In this document: positions 14,440 through 26,198 of the stretch, one piece after another
How the letters are laid out: each line of letters begins with the position of its first letter
Position numbering within the stretch: position 1 is the stretch's first letter
Position numbers and translations under genes: made by a program
The notes under the pieces: model-generated
Told to the model about the DNA's origin: nothing
What the model saw: the letters and a program-made list of their open reading frames with translations, nothing else
The model's database searches: none
Assembly (NCBI GenBank): GCA_965227875.1
Contig: OZ245783.1
Coordinates: 2,108,001-2,172,000 of the forward strand
Direction of reading: 5' to 3'
Source: G965227875 sp965227875
GTDB taxonomy: Bacteria; Pseudomonadota; Alphaproteobacteria; Rhizobiales; JAJFHC01
DNA: 64,000 nucleotides

Positions 14440-16983
14440 ATGAGCGACACCAAGGACACTGACGAAAACAAGTCGAGAGAATCGGGTGGTAAGACACTGA
14501 GTCTTCGGCGCACGGTGGAGTCAGGTCACGTTCGCCAGAATTTCTCCCACGGACGCTCCAAGTCGGTGCTCGTGGAGAAGAAGCGCAAGCGCACGATTAC
14601 GCCCGGCGGCGGCGCAGCCTCCGGACAGCAGGAAGCGCCCAAGGTCGAGGTGCGCACGTCGCGCAAGCCGGCCCCGCGTCCTGCCGCGCCGAAAAAGGAG
14701 GAACCCGCGCAGAAGCCGGCTTCCTCCGGCGTCGTGTTGCGGACGCTGACCGAAGAGGAAAAGGACGCCCGCGCGAGGGCCGTGGCCGATGCGCGTGTGC
14801 GCGAGGCCGAGGAGCGTCGCCAGGCGGAAGAGGATCGCAAGCGCCGCGAAGTCGAGGAAGAAGCCGCGCGGCTCGAGCGCGAGGCCGCTGAAGCCCGGCA
14901 GGCGGAGGAAGAGGCACGCCGCAAGGCCGAGGAAGAGGCCAAGCGCAAGTCCGAGGAAAGTGCCGAGGCGCGCCGTACCGAAACCCCCGGCGATGCCGGC
15001 GATGCCGCCAAGACGGCAAAACCCGGCGACGCACCGCGCGGCCGCCGCAAGGAAGAGCCAAAGGCCGCTCCCGTCCGCAAGGGCGAGAAACCGCGCCGCC
15101 AGGGCAAGCTCACGATCGCCAACGCGCTCAACGACGCGCCGCGCCAGCGCAGCCTCGCGTCGATCCGCCGCCGCCGGGAACGCGAGCGCCAGGCCGCGTC
15201 CGGTTCCGGCGAGCCGCAGCAGAAGATTTCCCGCGAGGTGATCATCCCCGAGGTGATCACCATCCAGGAGCTTGCCAACCGCATGGCCGAACGTTCCGTC
15301 GACGTGATCAAGCTGCTGATGAAGCAGGGTCAGATGTACAAGATCAACGACATCATCGACGCCGACACCGCCCAGCTCGTCACCGAGGAGATGGGCCATA
15401 CCGTCAAGCGCGTGGCCGAGGCCGACGTCGAGGAGGGCCTCATGGGCGAAGAGGACACCGACGAGGAAATGGTGTCCCGGGCCCCGGTCGTCACAGTCAT
15501 GGGCCATGTCGACCACGGCAAGACGTCGCTGCTGGACGCCATGCGCGATGCCAATGTCGTCGCCGGCGAAGCGGGCGGCATCACGCAGCATATCGGCGCC
15601 TACCAGGTGAAGCTCGACGACGGCAACAAGATCACCTTCCTCGATACGCCGGGCCACGAGGCCTTCACGGCCATGCGCGCCCGCGGCGCCAAGGCGACGG
15701 ACATCGTCGTTCTCGTCGTGGCCGCGGACGACGGCGTCATGCCGCAGACCATCGAGGCGATCAACCACGCCAAGGCCGCCGAGGTGCCCCTGATCATCGC
15801 CATCAACAAGATGGACAAGCCGGACGTGGATCCGAGCCGGGTGCGCAACGAGCTTCTCCAGCACGAGGTCTTCCCCGAAAGCATGGGCGGCGACGTGCTC
15901 GAGGTCGAGGTGTCCGCCCTCAAGGGCATGAATCTCGACAAGCTCCGCGAGGCCATCGCCCTGCAGGCGGAATTGCTCGAGCTCAAGGCCAATCCCGAAC
16001 GCACGGCCGACGGCATCGTCATCGAGGCCAAGCTCGACCGCGGCCGCGGCCCGGTCGCCACGGTTCTCGTCCAGCGCGGCACGCTGCGCGTCGGCGACGT
16101 CTTCGTGGCCGGTGCCGAATGGGGCCGTGTGCGCGCCCTGATCGACGATCACGGCGAGAATGTCGACGAGGCCGGCCCTTCTGTCCCCGTCGAGGTGCTC
16201 GGCCTGAACGGCGCGCCGGAAGCCGGCGACCAGTTCGCCGTGGTGGAGAACGAGGCCCGCGCCCGCGAGATCACCGAATACCGTCAGCGCAAGCGCCGCG
16301 AGATGCGCGGCGCGCCGGTGGCCCGCAGCTCGCTCGAGCAGATGATGACCCAGCTCCAGGATTCCGGACGCAAGGAGTTCCCGATCCTGGTCAAGTCGGA
16401 CGTGCAGGGTTCGGCGGAAGCCATTATCGGTGCGCTGGAGAAACTCGGCACCGACGAGGTCGCTGCCCGGGTCGTGCATTCCGGGGTCGGCGGCATCACC
16501 GAGTCGGACGTGGCCCTCGCGGAAGCGTCGAACGCGCCGATCATCGGGTTCAATGTCCGCGCCAACCAGCAGGCCCGCCAGGCGGCCGAACAGGCCGGCA
16601 TCGAGATCCGCTACTACAACGTGATCTACAATCTCGTCGACGACGTGAAGGCGGCCATGTCCGGCCTGCTCGACCCGACACTGCGCGAGGACTTCCTCGG
16701 CAATGCCGAGATCCTCGAGGTCTTCAACGTGTCGAAGGTCGGCAAGGTGGCCGGTTGCCGTGTCACGGAGGGCAATGTCCGCCGCGGTGCGCAGGTCCGC
16801 CTCATCCGCGACGACGTGGTGATACATGAAGGAAAGCTGTCCACGCTGAAGCGCTTCAAGGACGAGGTCCGCGAAGTCACGGCCGGGCAGGAATGCGGCA
16901 TGGCGTTCGAGAACTACCAGGACATGCGTCCCGGCGATGTCATCGAGTGCTTCGATGTCGAGGAGGTTGCGCGCACGCTCTGA
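14440..16983 (+). CDS. infB: Translation initiation factor IF-2
   Basis: IF-2 is the GTPase that places initiator tRNA on the 30S subunit. Of 847 residues, about the first 260 are a charged Lys/Arg/Glu/Ala-rich, probably coiled-coil extension. Then come the IF2 N-terminal domain, the G domain with GHVDHGKTS (G1), DTPGHEAF (G3) and NKMDKPD (G4), and C-terminal beta-barrels including NVSKVGKVAGC. The ATG is preceded by GGGAAAGTAG. Confidence 0.98.
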   Translation: MSDTKDTDENKSRESGGKTLSLRRTVESGHVRQNFSHGRSKSVLVEKKRKRTITPGGGAASGQQEAPKVEVRTSRKPAPRPAAPKKEEPAQKPASSGVVLRTLTEEEKDARARAVADARVREAEERRQAEEDRKRREVEEEAARLEREAAEARQAEEEARRKAEEEAKRKSEESAEARRTETPGDAGDAAKTAKPGDAPRGRRKEEPKAAPVRKGEKPRRQGKLTIANALNDAPRQRSLASIRRRRERERQAASGSGEPQQKISREVIIPEVITIQELANRMAERSVDVIKLLMKQGQMYKINDIIDADTAQLVTEEMGHTVKRVAEADVEEGLMGEEDTDEEMVSRAPVVTVMGHVDHGKTSLLDAMRDANVVAGEAGGITQHIGAYQVKLDDGNKITFLDTPGHEAFTAMRARGAKATDIVVLVVAADDGVMPQTIEAINHAKAAEVPLIIAINKMDKPDVDPSRVRNELLQHEVFPESMGGDVLEVEVSALKGMNLDKLREAIALQAELLELKANPERTADGIVIEAKLDRGRGPVATVLVQRGTLRVGDVFVAGAEWGRVRALIDDHGENVDEAGPSVPVEVLGLNGAPEAGDQFAVVENEARAREITEYRQRKRREMRGAPVARSSLEQMMTQLQDSGRKEFPILVKSDVQGSAEAIIGALEKLGTDEVAARVVHSGVGGITESDVALAEASNAPIIGFNVRANQQARQAAEQAGIEIRYYNVIYNLVDDVKAAMSGLLDPTLREDFLGNAEILEVFNVSKVGKVAGCRVTEGNVRRGAQVRLIRDDVVIHEGKLSTLKRFKDEVREVTAGQECGMAFENYQDMRPGDVIECFDVEEVARTL

Positions 16984-17090
16984 CGGCGCCGGCCCGAACG
17001 GATGGAACCCTGCGGCGGGCGGCCTGCCCGCGCCGGGCCTCCTGTTCAGGTGCGGGTTGCACGGGTGTCTCGCTGATCCGGTGAAACGGC

Positions 17091-17519
17091 ATGTCTCAAC
17101 GAAAGAACCGCGGGCCGAGCCAGCGGCAACTGCGCGTCGGCGAGTTGTTGCGCCATGCCCTCTCCGAGATCCTCGCCCGGGGCGACATTCGCGAGCCGGC
17201 CCTCGAGAAGACGGCCGTCACGGTGCTCGAGGTCGCCGCCAGCCCTGACCTGCGCAACGCGACCGCCTATGTGATGCCGCTCGGCGGCGAGAATGCCGAC
17301 GCCGTTCTGGAGGCGCTCGACCGCTCGAGCCGCTACATCCGCGGCCAGCTCTCCCGCGCCGTCGACCTCAAGTACATGCCGCGTCTGAGTTTCCGCCTGG
17401 ATTCCTCCTTCGACTATTCCGCCAACGTCGACCGTCTGCTCAACGACCCGAGGGTCCGCCGCGACATCGAAAGCGGCGACGACGATACCGGCGCCCCGTC
17501 GCCGGACGGCACGGACTAG
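17091..17519 (+). CDS. rbfA: Ribosome-binding factor A
   Basis: RbfA is a 30S maturation factor acting on the 16S rRNA 5' region. The 142-residue protein has the KH-like RbfA fold, with the N-terminal SQRQLRVGELLRHALSEIL and the conserved YIRGQLSRAVDLKYMPRLSF region (shown here in part). It lies 107 bp after infB; that gap has a GC-rich hairpin without a T tract. truB follows 6 bp downstream. Confidence 0.95.
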   Translation: MSQRKNRGPSQRQLRVGELLRHALSEILARGDIREPALEKTAVTVLEVAASPDLRNATAYVMPLGGENADAVLEALDRSSRYIRGQLSRAVDLKYMPRLSFRLDSSFDYSANVDRLLNDPRVRRDIESGDDDTGAPSPDGTD

Positions 17520-17525
17520 CCGGAC

Positions 17526-18455
17526 ATGGGACGCAAGCGCAAGGGAGGACGGCCGGTCCACGGCTGGCTGCTGCTCGACAAGCCGGTCGGCATGACGTCC
17601 ACCCGGGCGGTGAGCGTGGTGCGCCGGCTCTTCGACGCCCGCAAGGCGGGCCATGGCGGCACGCTCGATCCGCTCGCCTCCGGGCTCCTGCCCATCGCGC
17701 TGGGCGAGGCGACCAAGACCGTTTCCTTCGTCATGGACGGCGCCAAGACCTACCGGTTCACGGTGTCCTGGGGCGTGGAGACCGCGACCGACGATCGCGA
17801 GGGGCCGCCGACGGCGACCTCCGACGACCGCCCGGACCGGGCGGCGATAGAGGCCCTGCTGCCGCGCTTCACCGGTACGATCGAGCAGGTGCCGCCGAAA
17901 TATTCAGCGATAAAGGTCGAGGGCCAGCGCGCCTACGATCTCGCGCGCGACGGCGAGGAGGTCGAGCTTGCGGCGCGCCGGGTCGAGATAGACGCTCTCA
18001 GGCTGGTCGACATGCCCGGGCCCGGCGAAGCGGTCTTCGAGACCGACTGCGGCAAGGGCACCTATGTCCGTGCGCTCGCGCGCGACATGGGCCGCGCCCT
18101 CGGCTGCTTCGGGCACGTGAGCGACCTGCGGCGCACCCGCGTCGGCCCCTTTCGCGAAGGCGATATGATTTCTCTGGAAAAACTGGAGGACTTGAGCCAT
18201 ATTGCCGCCGGCCAGAGCGATCTGGACGAAATTCTCTGGTCCGTGGAGACCGCGCTGGACGACATCCCGGCGCTGGCCGTAAGCGGATCCGAGGCGGCCC
18301 GTCTCGTAAACGGACAGGCCATTATCCTGCGTGGGCGGGATGCACCCATTCTTCACGGAACCGTACTCGTGGCGTCAGGAGGAAATCCGGTCGCCCTTGT
18401 CGAAGTGAAAGAAGGCGCACTCCATCCCAGGCGCGTTTTCAACCTCACCGGCTGA
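17526..18455 (+). CDS. truB: tRNA pseudouridine(55) synthase
   Basis: TruB converts U55 of tRNA to pseudouridine. The 309-residue protein has the active-site motif GGTLDPLASG with catalytic Asp48, the opening GWLLLDKPVGMTS, and a C-terminal PUA-like part. It follows rbfA by 6 bp and precedes rpsO by 23 bp. Confidence 0.97.
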   Translation: MGRKRKGGRPVHGWLLLDKPVGMTSTRAVSVVRRLFDARKAGHGGTLDPLASGLLPIALGEATKTVSFVMDGAKTYRFTVSWGVETATDDREGPPTATSDDRPDRAAIEALLPRFTGTIEQVPPKYSAIKVEGQRAYDLARDGEEVELAARRVEIDALRLVDMPGPGEAVFETDCGKGTYVRALARDMGRALGCFGHVSDLRRTRVGPFREGDMISLEKLEDLSHIAAGQSDLDEILWSVETALDDIPALAVSGSEAARLVNGQAIILRGRDAPILHGTVLVASGGNPVALVEVKEGALHPRRVFNLTG

Positions 18456-18478
18456 GCCGGCAAGAAACGGAGTACACG

Positions 18479-18748
18479 ATGTCGATTACCGCCGAGCGCA
18501 AGAACGAGCTCATCAAGGAATATGGCACGACGCCCGGAGACACCGGATCTCCCGAAGTCCAGGTCGCCGTCCTGACCGAACGCATCAGAAATCTGACAGA
18601 GCACTTCAAGGAGCACGCCAAGGACAATCACTCCCGGCGTGGTCTTCTGAAAATGGTGAGCCAGCGTCGCCGCCTGCTCGACTACGTGAAGTCCCGGGAC
18701 GTTGCCCGTTACCAGGACCTCATCAAGCGGCTGGGAATCCGTCGCTGA
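18479..18748 (+). CDS. rpsO: 30S ribosomal protein S15
   Basis: S15 binds 16S rRNA and bridges to the 50S subunit. The 89-residue protein has the standard length and signatures, including TGSPEVQVA and HSRRGLLKMVSQRRRLLDY. It lies between truB and pnp, as in most proteobacteria. Confidence 0.98.
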   Translation: MSITAERKNELIKEYGTTPGDTGSPEVQVAVLTERIRNLTEHFKEHAKDNHSRRGLLKMVSQRRRLLDYVKSRDVARYQDLIKRLGIRR

Positions 18749-18804
18749 CACGACTTGTGCCGGTGCGGTCGCACGCGGCCGCATCCGCACACCGCCAACG
18801 GATG

Positions 18805-18822
18805 CCGGACAATGGGGTCCGG
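18805..18822 (+). other. Hairpin in the rpsO-pnp gap
   Basis: CCGGAC and GTCCGG form a six-pair stem with a six-base loop, followed by TGTCTT, in the 152-bp gap before pnp. In Escherichia coli the corresponding leader is cut by RNase III and controlled by PNPase; whether this stem has that role is inference. Confidence 0.35.
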
Positions 18823-18900
18823 TGTCTTGCATGCGCCCCGCAATGCATATCGCCGCCGTAGACACGCGTCCGGCCGGCCGGGGCAGTACAGGATACGAAA

Positions 18901-21027
<2,127 letters not shown>

Positions 21028-21051
21028 CCGCCCGCTTCATGACAGAGACCA

Positions 21052-21083
21052 AGGCGCGTCCCCCGGGACGCGCCTCTTTCTTT
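21052..21083 (+). terminator. Terminator after pnp
   Basis: AGGCGCGTCCC (21052-21062) and GGGACGCGCCT (21065-21075) form an 11-pair perfect stem followed by CTTTCTTT. It closes the rimP-to-pnp transcription unit. Confidence 0.85.
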
Positions 21084-21201
21084 GCCCGCCGCCGTTTCCC
21101 GGTCCCGCTTTTTGGAAGCCGAGCCTCCGACCCGCTCTGGAAACTGTTTCCCGGTCGCCCGCAGGACGAACCGGGACCGTACCGAACGCAGGCGATCGGG
21201 A

Positions 21202-21879
21202 TCAGGCGACGGCGCGGGCGAAAGCGTCCGGCAGGCCGCCGAGATCGGTAATCTCGTCATAACCGTAGGCGGGGTTGCCCGGTCCGTGGCCACGGTCGAC
21301 GAAGACCCGCCGCGCGATGCCGAGATCGTGCGCCGACATCAGGTCGTAGCGCAGGCTGGACGACACGTGCAGGAAATGCTCCGGTCCGCAGCCGAGCGTG
21401 TCGAACATGTACTCGAAGGCCCTGAATCTGGGCTTGTAGGCCTGCGCCTGTTCCGCCGTGAAGACAGCGTGAAACGGCGCGCCGAGCAGGTCGACATTCG
21501 CGCCGATCTGGGAATCCGAGGCATTCGACAGGATGACCAGCGGCACGCGCTCCGCGAGCTTCGCCAGGGGCTTGGGCACGTCCGGATGCGGTCCCCATCC
21601 GGGAATGGCGTCGACGATCGCGCGGGCGTCCGCCGGATCGAACGGCACCTGCCAGCGGCGGCAGGTCCGCTCCAGGGCCTGCGCCATGACGTCAGGATAG
21701 GGCTTCCAGTCACCGAGGATCTCGTCGTAGCGATAAGCGGTGAAATCCCGCAGGAAGGCGTCGGTCTTTTCCGGCGCAAGCCGTCCCGCCAGCCGTTCCC
21801 GGGTCACGTCGCCGACGCGGAAGTGCGTCAGCGTGCCGTAACAGTCGAACGACACGTAGCGGATGTCGGGTCGCGCCAT
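21202..21879 (-). CDS. HAD hydrolase, haloacid dehalogenase type II-like
   Basis: The 225-residue protein has the HAD motifs in order: FDCYGTL with nucleophile Asp12, LSNAS (motif II), Lys in AYKPRFRAFEY (motif III), and VSSSLRYDLMSAHDLG (motif IV). The arrangement fits the type II haloacid dehalogenase subgroup. Many genomic members of this subgroup have never been shown to dehalogenate, so the substrate is open. It lies 6 bp downstream of fabI on the same strand and converges with pnp. Confidence 0.88.
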   Translation of the reverse strand: MARPDIRYVSFDCYGTLTHFRVGDVTRERLAGRLAPEKTDAFLRDFTAYRYDEILGDWKPYPDVMAQALERTCRRWQVPFDPADARAIVDAIPGWGPHPDVPKPLAKLAERVPLVILSNASDSQIGANVDLLGAPFHAVFTAEQAQAYKPRFRAFEYMFDTLGCGPEHFLHVSSSLRYDLMSAHDLGIARRVFVDRGHGPGNPAYGYDEITDLGGLPDAFARAVA

Positions 21880-21885
21880 GTCCCC

Positions 21886-22740
<855 letters not shown>

Positions 22741-22816
22741 ATCGTTAACTCGACTGTTCCACCGGTTACTGTTTTCTGCCGGTCATTGCCGGATCCCCTC
22801 GACCCGACGATATCCG

Positions 22817-24034
22817 TCAGGCGTCGTGTTTCTTCATGACAAGCGTTGCGTTTGTTCCGCCGAATCCGAAGCTGTTGGACATGACGCAGTTCAGGTCCAC
22901 GTTGTCGCGACGTTCCCGCACGATGGGCAGGTCGTCGAGTTCCGGGTCGACGGTCTCGATATTGGCCGACTCGCAGATGAAGCCGTTGTTCATCATCAGA
23001 AGCGAATAGATCGCTTCCTGTACGCCGGCCGCACCGAGCGAATGTCCGGTAAGCGATTTGGTCGCGCTGAGCGGCGGGATCCCGTCGCCGAACACTTCCC
23101 TCAGCGCTTCCGCCTCCCGCAGGTCGCCGATCGGCGTCGACGTGGCATGCGGGTTCACGTAGTCGATCGGGCAGTCGACCGTGTCCATCGCCATGCGCAT
23201 GCACCGCACCGCGCCTTCGCCCGAGGGCTGGACCATGTCGAAGCCGTCCGACGTCGCGCCGTAGCCGGCGATCTCCCCGTAGATGCGTGCACCGCGCGCC
23301 ATGGCGCGTTCGCGTTCTTCGAGAACCAGGACGCCGGCGCCGCCGGCGATGATGAAGCCGTCGCGGTTGGCGTCATAGGCCCGGCTGGCCACCTCGGGCG
23401 TGTCGTTGAAATGGGTCGACATGGCGCCCATGGCGTCGAACAGGACGGAGAGCGTCCAGTCGAGCTCTTCGCCGCCGCCGGCGAACATCACGTCCTGCTT
23501 GCCCCACTGGATCATCTCCGCGGCATTCCCGATGCAGTGGTTGGACGTCGCGCAGGCCGAGGAGATCGAGTAGTTGATGCCCTTGATCTTGAACGGGGTT
23601 GCGAGTGTTGCAGAATTGGTGCTCGACATCGCCTTCGGCACCGCGAACGGTCCGACGCGCTTGGGGCCCTTTTCGCGGGTCGTGTCCGCGCTCTCGACGA
23701 TGGCCCGGGTTGAGGGGCCGCCCGATCCCATGATCAGGCCCGTGCGCTCGTGGGAGATCTCGTTCTCCTCGAGGCCGGAATCCGAGATCGCCTGCTGCAT
23801 GGCGATGTAGTTCCACGCCGCTCCGGCGCCCATGAACCGGCGTTCCTTCCGGTCCAGCACTTCCTCCGGGTCGAGCGACGGCGCGCCGTGCACCTGGCAC
23901 TTGAACCCGAGGCGTTCGTAATCGTCCGCCTTCACGAGGCCGGACTTGGCTTCCCGCAACGAGGCCAGCACCTCCTGGGCATTGTTGCCAATGCTGGATA
24001 CGATCCCCATCCCGGTTATCACTACGCGCCGCAT
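22817..24034 (-). CDS. fabB: Beta-ketoacyl-ACP synthase I
   Basis: FabB condenses malonyl-ACP with acyl-ACP and elongates the unsaturated intermediates made by FabA. The 405-residue protein has the thiolase fold and the catalytic triad Cys161 (SSACATSNH), His296 (NPHATSTP) and His331 (GHSLGAAG). It lies 46 bp after fabA on the same strand. Confidence 0.97.
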   Translation of the reverse strand: MRRVVITGMGIVSSIGNNAQEVLASLREAKSGLVKADDYERLGFKCQVHGAPSLDPEEVLDRKERRFMGAGAAWNYIAMQQAISDSGLEENEISHERTGLIMGSGGPSTRAIVESADTTREKGPKRVGPFAVPKAMSSTNSATLATPFKIKGINYSISSACATSNHCIGNAAEMIQWGKQDVMFAGGGEELDWTLSVLFDAMGAMSTHFNDTPEVASRAYDANRDGFIIAGGAGVLVLEERERAMARGARIYGEIAGYGATSDGFDMVQPSGEGAVRCMRMAMDTVDCPIDYVNPHATSTPIGDLREAEALREVFGDGIPPLSATKSLTGHSLGAAGVQEAIYSLLMMNNGFICESANIETVDPELDDLPIVRERRDNVDLNCVMSNSFGFGGTNATLVMKKHDA

Positions 24035-24080
24035 GGCGTCCTCGCTTTGCTGTGTCGTTGGTCTCGCAAGGGTCTGATGC

Positions 24081-24596
24081 TCAGCCCTCGCCGTCGGTGA
24101 ACAGGCCGACCCTGAGATCGGTCGCCCGATACATAACTTCGCCGTCCGCCTTGAGCAATCCGTCGCCTATGCCGAGCACGAGGCGCCGGTTGATGACCCG
24201 CTTGAGATCGACAACGTACTCGACGAGCGTGACGTCCGGTGTGATCATGCCGGTGAACTTGACCTCGCCCGTGGCGAGCGCCCGCCCGCGGCCGGGCAGT
24301 CCCAGCCAGCCGAGGAAAAAGCCGGTCATCTGCCAGAGCGCGTCGAGGCCGAGGCAGCCCGGCATGACGGGATCGCCCTGGAAATGGCAGGGGAAGAACC
24401 AGAGGTCGGGCTTGATGTCGAGTTCCGCACGGATCTGTCCCTTGCCGTGCTCGCCGCCGTCTTCGCTGACATGGGTGATCCGGTCGAACATGAGCATCGG
24501 CGGCAGCGGCAGCTGGGCGTTGCCCGGTCCGAAAAGCTCGCCGCGCCCGCAGGCGAGCAGGTCCTCGTAATCAAAGCTTGATTTGCGTTCGTCCAT
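24081..24596 (-). CDS. fabA: 3-hydroxydecanoyl-ACP dehydratase/isomerase
   Basis: FabA dehydrates 3-hydroxydecanoyl-ACP and isomerises the double bond, the branch point for anaerobic unsaturated fatty acid synthesis. The 171-residue protein has active-site His71 (FPCHFQGDPVMPG) and Asp85 (GLDALWQM). It is the first gene of fabA-fabB-fabI and divergent from irr, a conserved alphaproteobacterial arrangement. Confidence 0.97.
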   Translation of the reverse strand: MDERKSSFDYEDLLACGRGELFGPGNAQLPLPPMLMFDRITHVSEDGGEHGKGQIRAELDIKPDLWFFPCHFQGDPVMPGCLGLDALWQMTGFFLGWLGLPGRGRALATGEVKFTGMITPDVTLVEYVVDLKRVINRRLVLGIGDGLLKADGEVMYRATDLRVGLFTDGEG

Positions 24597-24784
24597 GCAG
24601 CGGGAATCCCCGTATCGGTTTGTGTCGTGACCGGACGGATCCCGGCGCCAGGGGCACCGGCCTGTCCGGCGGTGTTCACTCGCTTCCTAACATATAGAAC
24701 GCGACCGACAAAGCACAGCCGCGCCTGATAAACATGAGGGAAAAAGCCCGAATTAACGCCGTTGCGACATTTTGGATCATCTAA

Positions 24785-24813
24785 TTGCGAAACGTTTGCA
24801 AAAAGGCTATAGT
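24785..24813 (+). promoter_or_regulatory. irr promoter with overlapping palindrome
   Basis: TTGCGA (24785-24790) and TATAGT (24808-24813) are separated by 17 bp. A near-palindrome with core AAACGTTT flanked by TTGC and GCAA (24785-24801) covers the -35 and spacer, so a protein bound there would block transcription. The same 11-bp string AAACGTTTGCA occurs in the LacI-type operator at 57081-57096. Confidence 0.6.
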
Positions 24814-24886
24814 TCTGTCGTGCGGAGTCGTCTGGATGTTGTCCGGGCGGCGTTTCGTCATGAAGTATGGATCAGGTTACCAGGCT

Positions 24887-25300
24887 ATGAGCACAGTGGA
24901 TGTATCGCAATTGCTGCGCGGTGCCGGGCTTCGCCCGACGCGTCAGCGCGTTGCCCTGGCGGAAATTCTCTATCGCAACGGAGACCGGCACGTCACGGCC
25001 GAACGCCTCCACGAAGAGGCCGTCGGCGAGCAGGTTCGTGTGTCCCTCGCCACCGTCTACAATACGCTGAACCAGTTCACCCAGGCCGGGCTTCTGCGGG
25101 AAGTCGCGATCGAGGGGTCGAAGACCTATTTCGACACCAACACGAGTTCGCACCATCACTTCTACATCGAGAGCGAAGGCCGCCTGTTCGACATTCCGGG
25201 TGGCGTCGACGTCGTCGGCGTGCCGGAAGCCCCGTCGGGCATGGAAGTGTCGCGGATCGACGTCATCGTCCGTCTGGCCGAGAAACCCCGGTCCGCCTGA
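24887..25300 (+). CDS. irr: Fur-family regulator Irr (iron response regulator)
   Basis: The 137-residue protein has the Fur-type winged helix (LRPTRQRVALAEILY; VSLATVYNTLNQF) and the HHHF motif (SSHHHFYIE) typical of Irr, which senses iron through haem in rhizobia. The N-terminal Cys-Pro haem motif of Bradyrhizobium Irr is absent, as in many relatives. The start used here is the ATG of MSTVDVSQLLRG; an in-frame ATG at 24860 would add nine residues and has no better ribosome site. The gene is divergent from fabA. Confidence 0.92.
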   Translation: MSTVDVSQLLRGAGLRPTRQRVALAEILYRNGDRHVTAERLHEEAVGEQVRVSLATVYNTLNQFTQAGLLREVAIEGSKTYFDTNTSSHHHFYIESEGRLFDIPGGVDVVGVPEAPSGMEVSRIDVIVRLAEKPRSA

Positions 25301-25389
25301 CCGTTTTCTGAAAATGACGTGAATTGCGTTCCGGCGCATGCGTGTCCTTGCGCCATGGGCCCTTGCGACTGGCGCGCGGTTCCGCTTGC

Positions 25390-25983
25390 TCAACCCAGCT
25401 TTTCGTTGGGATAGACGCCCCACAGGAACTCCTGCTGGATCCAGCCGGTATAGCCTGCCGCGGAAAAACGGCACCACGTGCCGTCGCATTCCAGGATGCG
25501 CCCGAGCACGCCCGCTTCCATGACCGCTTTCGGCCGTCCGTCCGGAGATCCGCTGTCGAGCAGCGTCAGCCGCGTGCCCTTGCGCCACGGCGCGATAAGC
25601 GCGGTCCGCCGGCCCTGCAGCATGCTGTGGTAGACCCAGCCTTCGGTGCCGTCGCTGTCGCGCACCCGCCGCCAGTGCTCGAATTCTGCGACCACTTCCA
25701 CCGGCAGGTTCTTGCGTGAATAGACCCACATGACCTGATGCTTTGTGCTCGGACCGATGCGCACGTTGACCCGGTCCGCCTTCAGGCTCACGAAACGCGG
25801 AACGGGGAGCCCGCTCGCACCGACGAGGCGGATGCCGTCATCCTCCGCCTCAGACTGGCCGGCGCCGTTGCTGGCGGTGGCGTTGTCGCGCGGCCAGAAG
25901 ACCGCCGCGACCATGGCCGCCACGACAACCGCGAAAAAACCTGGAAACAAGAATCTTCTCAACACCGCTGCCCTGTCACGCAT
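25390..25983 (-). CDS. Membrane-anchored SH3-domain protein
   Basis: The 197-residue protein has one N-terminal membrane segment (about residues 11-29) followed by a periplasmic region with two SH3-like units; the first contains ADRVNVRIGPSTKHQVMWVY and the second includes CDGTWCRFSAAGYTGWI. This matches the bacterial SH3 (DUF1058) proteins found beside 2-hydroxyacid dehydrogenase genes in alphaproteobacteria. A cell-wall role is likely but unproven. It is divergent from the dehydrogenase. Confidence 0.85.
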   Translation of the reverse strand: MRDRAAVLRRFLFPGFFAVVVAAMVAAVFWPRDNATASNGAGQSEAEDDGIRLVGASGLPVPRFVSLKADRVNVRIGPSTKHQVMWVYSRKNLPVEVVAEFEHWRRVRDSDGTEGWVYHSMLQGRRTALIAPWRKGTRLTLLDSGSPDGRPKAVMEAGVLGRILECDGTWCRFSAAGYTGWIQQEFLWGVYPNEKLG

Positions 25984-26162
25984 CTTGCCGGCGCCGCATG
26001 TCAGCCCCGTTCAGGCCGATCGCGCCGCCGGATACCCCTCGCGCGGATGTACCGCAGTCCGCGCGAACAATGTCCCTTTGTGTTCCACTGTCCGTCTGTT
26101 ACAGAAGACGAAACGAGTTTACTACCCCCGGGCGAACACTTAAAGAGTGTCCGACTTTTGGG

Positions 26163-26177
26163 TTAAGCGAGCCTTAA
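26163..26177. promoter_or_regulatory. CtrA-like site TTAA-N7-TTAA
   Basis: A perfect TTAA-N7-TTAA lies 22 bp before the start codon of the dehydrogenase gene and 180 bp from the divergent SH3 gene. This is the consensus of the cell-cycle regulator CtrA. A small hairpin (ACACT/AGTGT) lies just upstream. Confidence 0.5.
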
Positions 26178-26198
26178 ACAGGGCGTTTTGGAGGACAG

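Noticed and set aside
14521..16827. 768-codon minus-strand frame
   Set aside because: Antisense shadow of infB.
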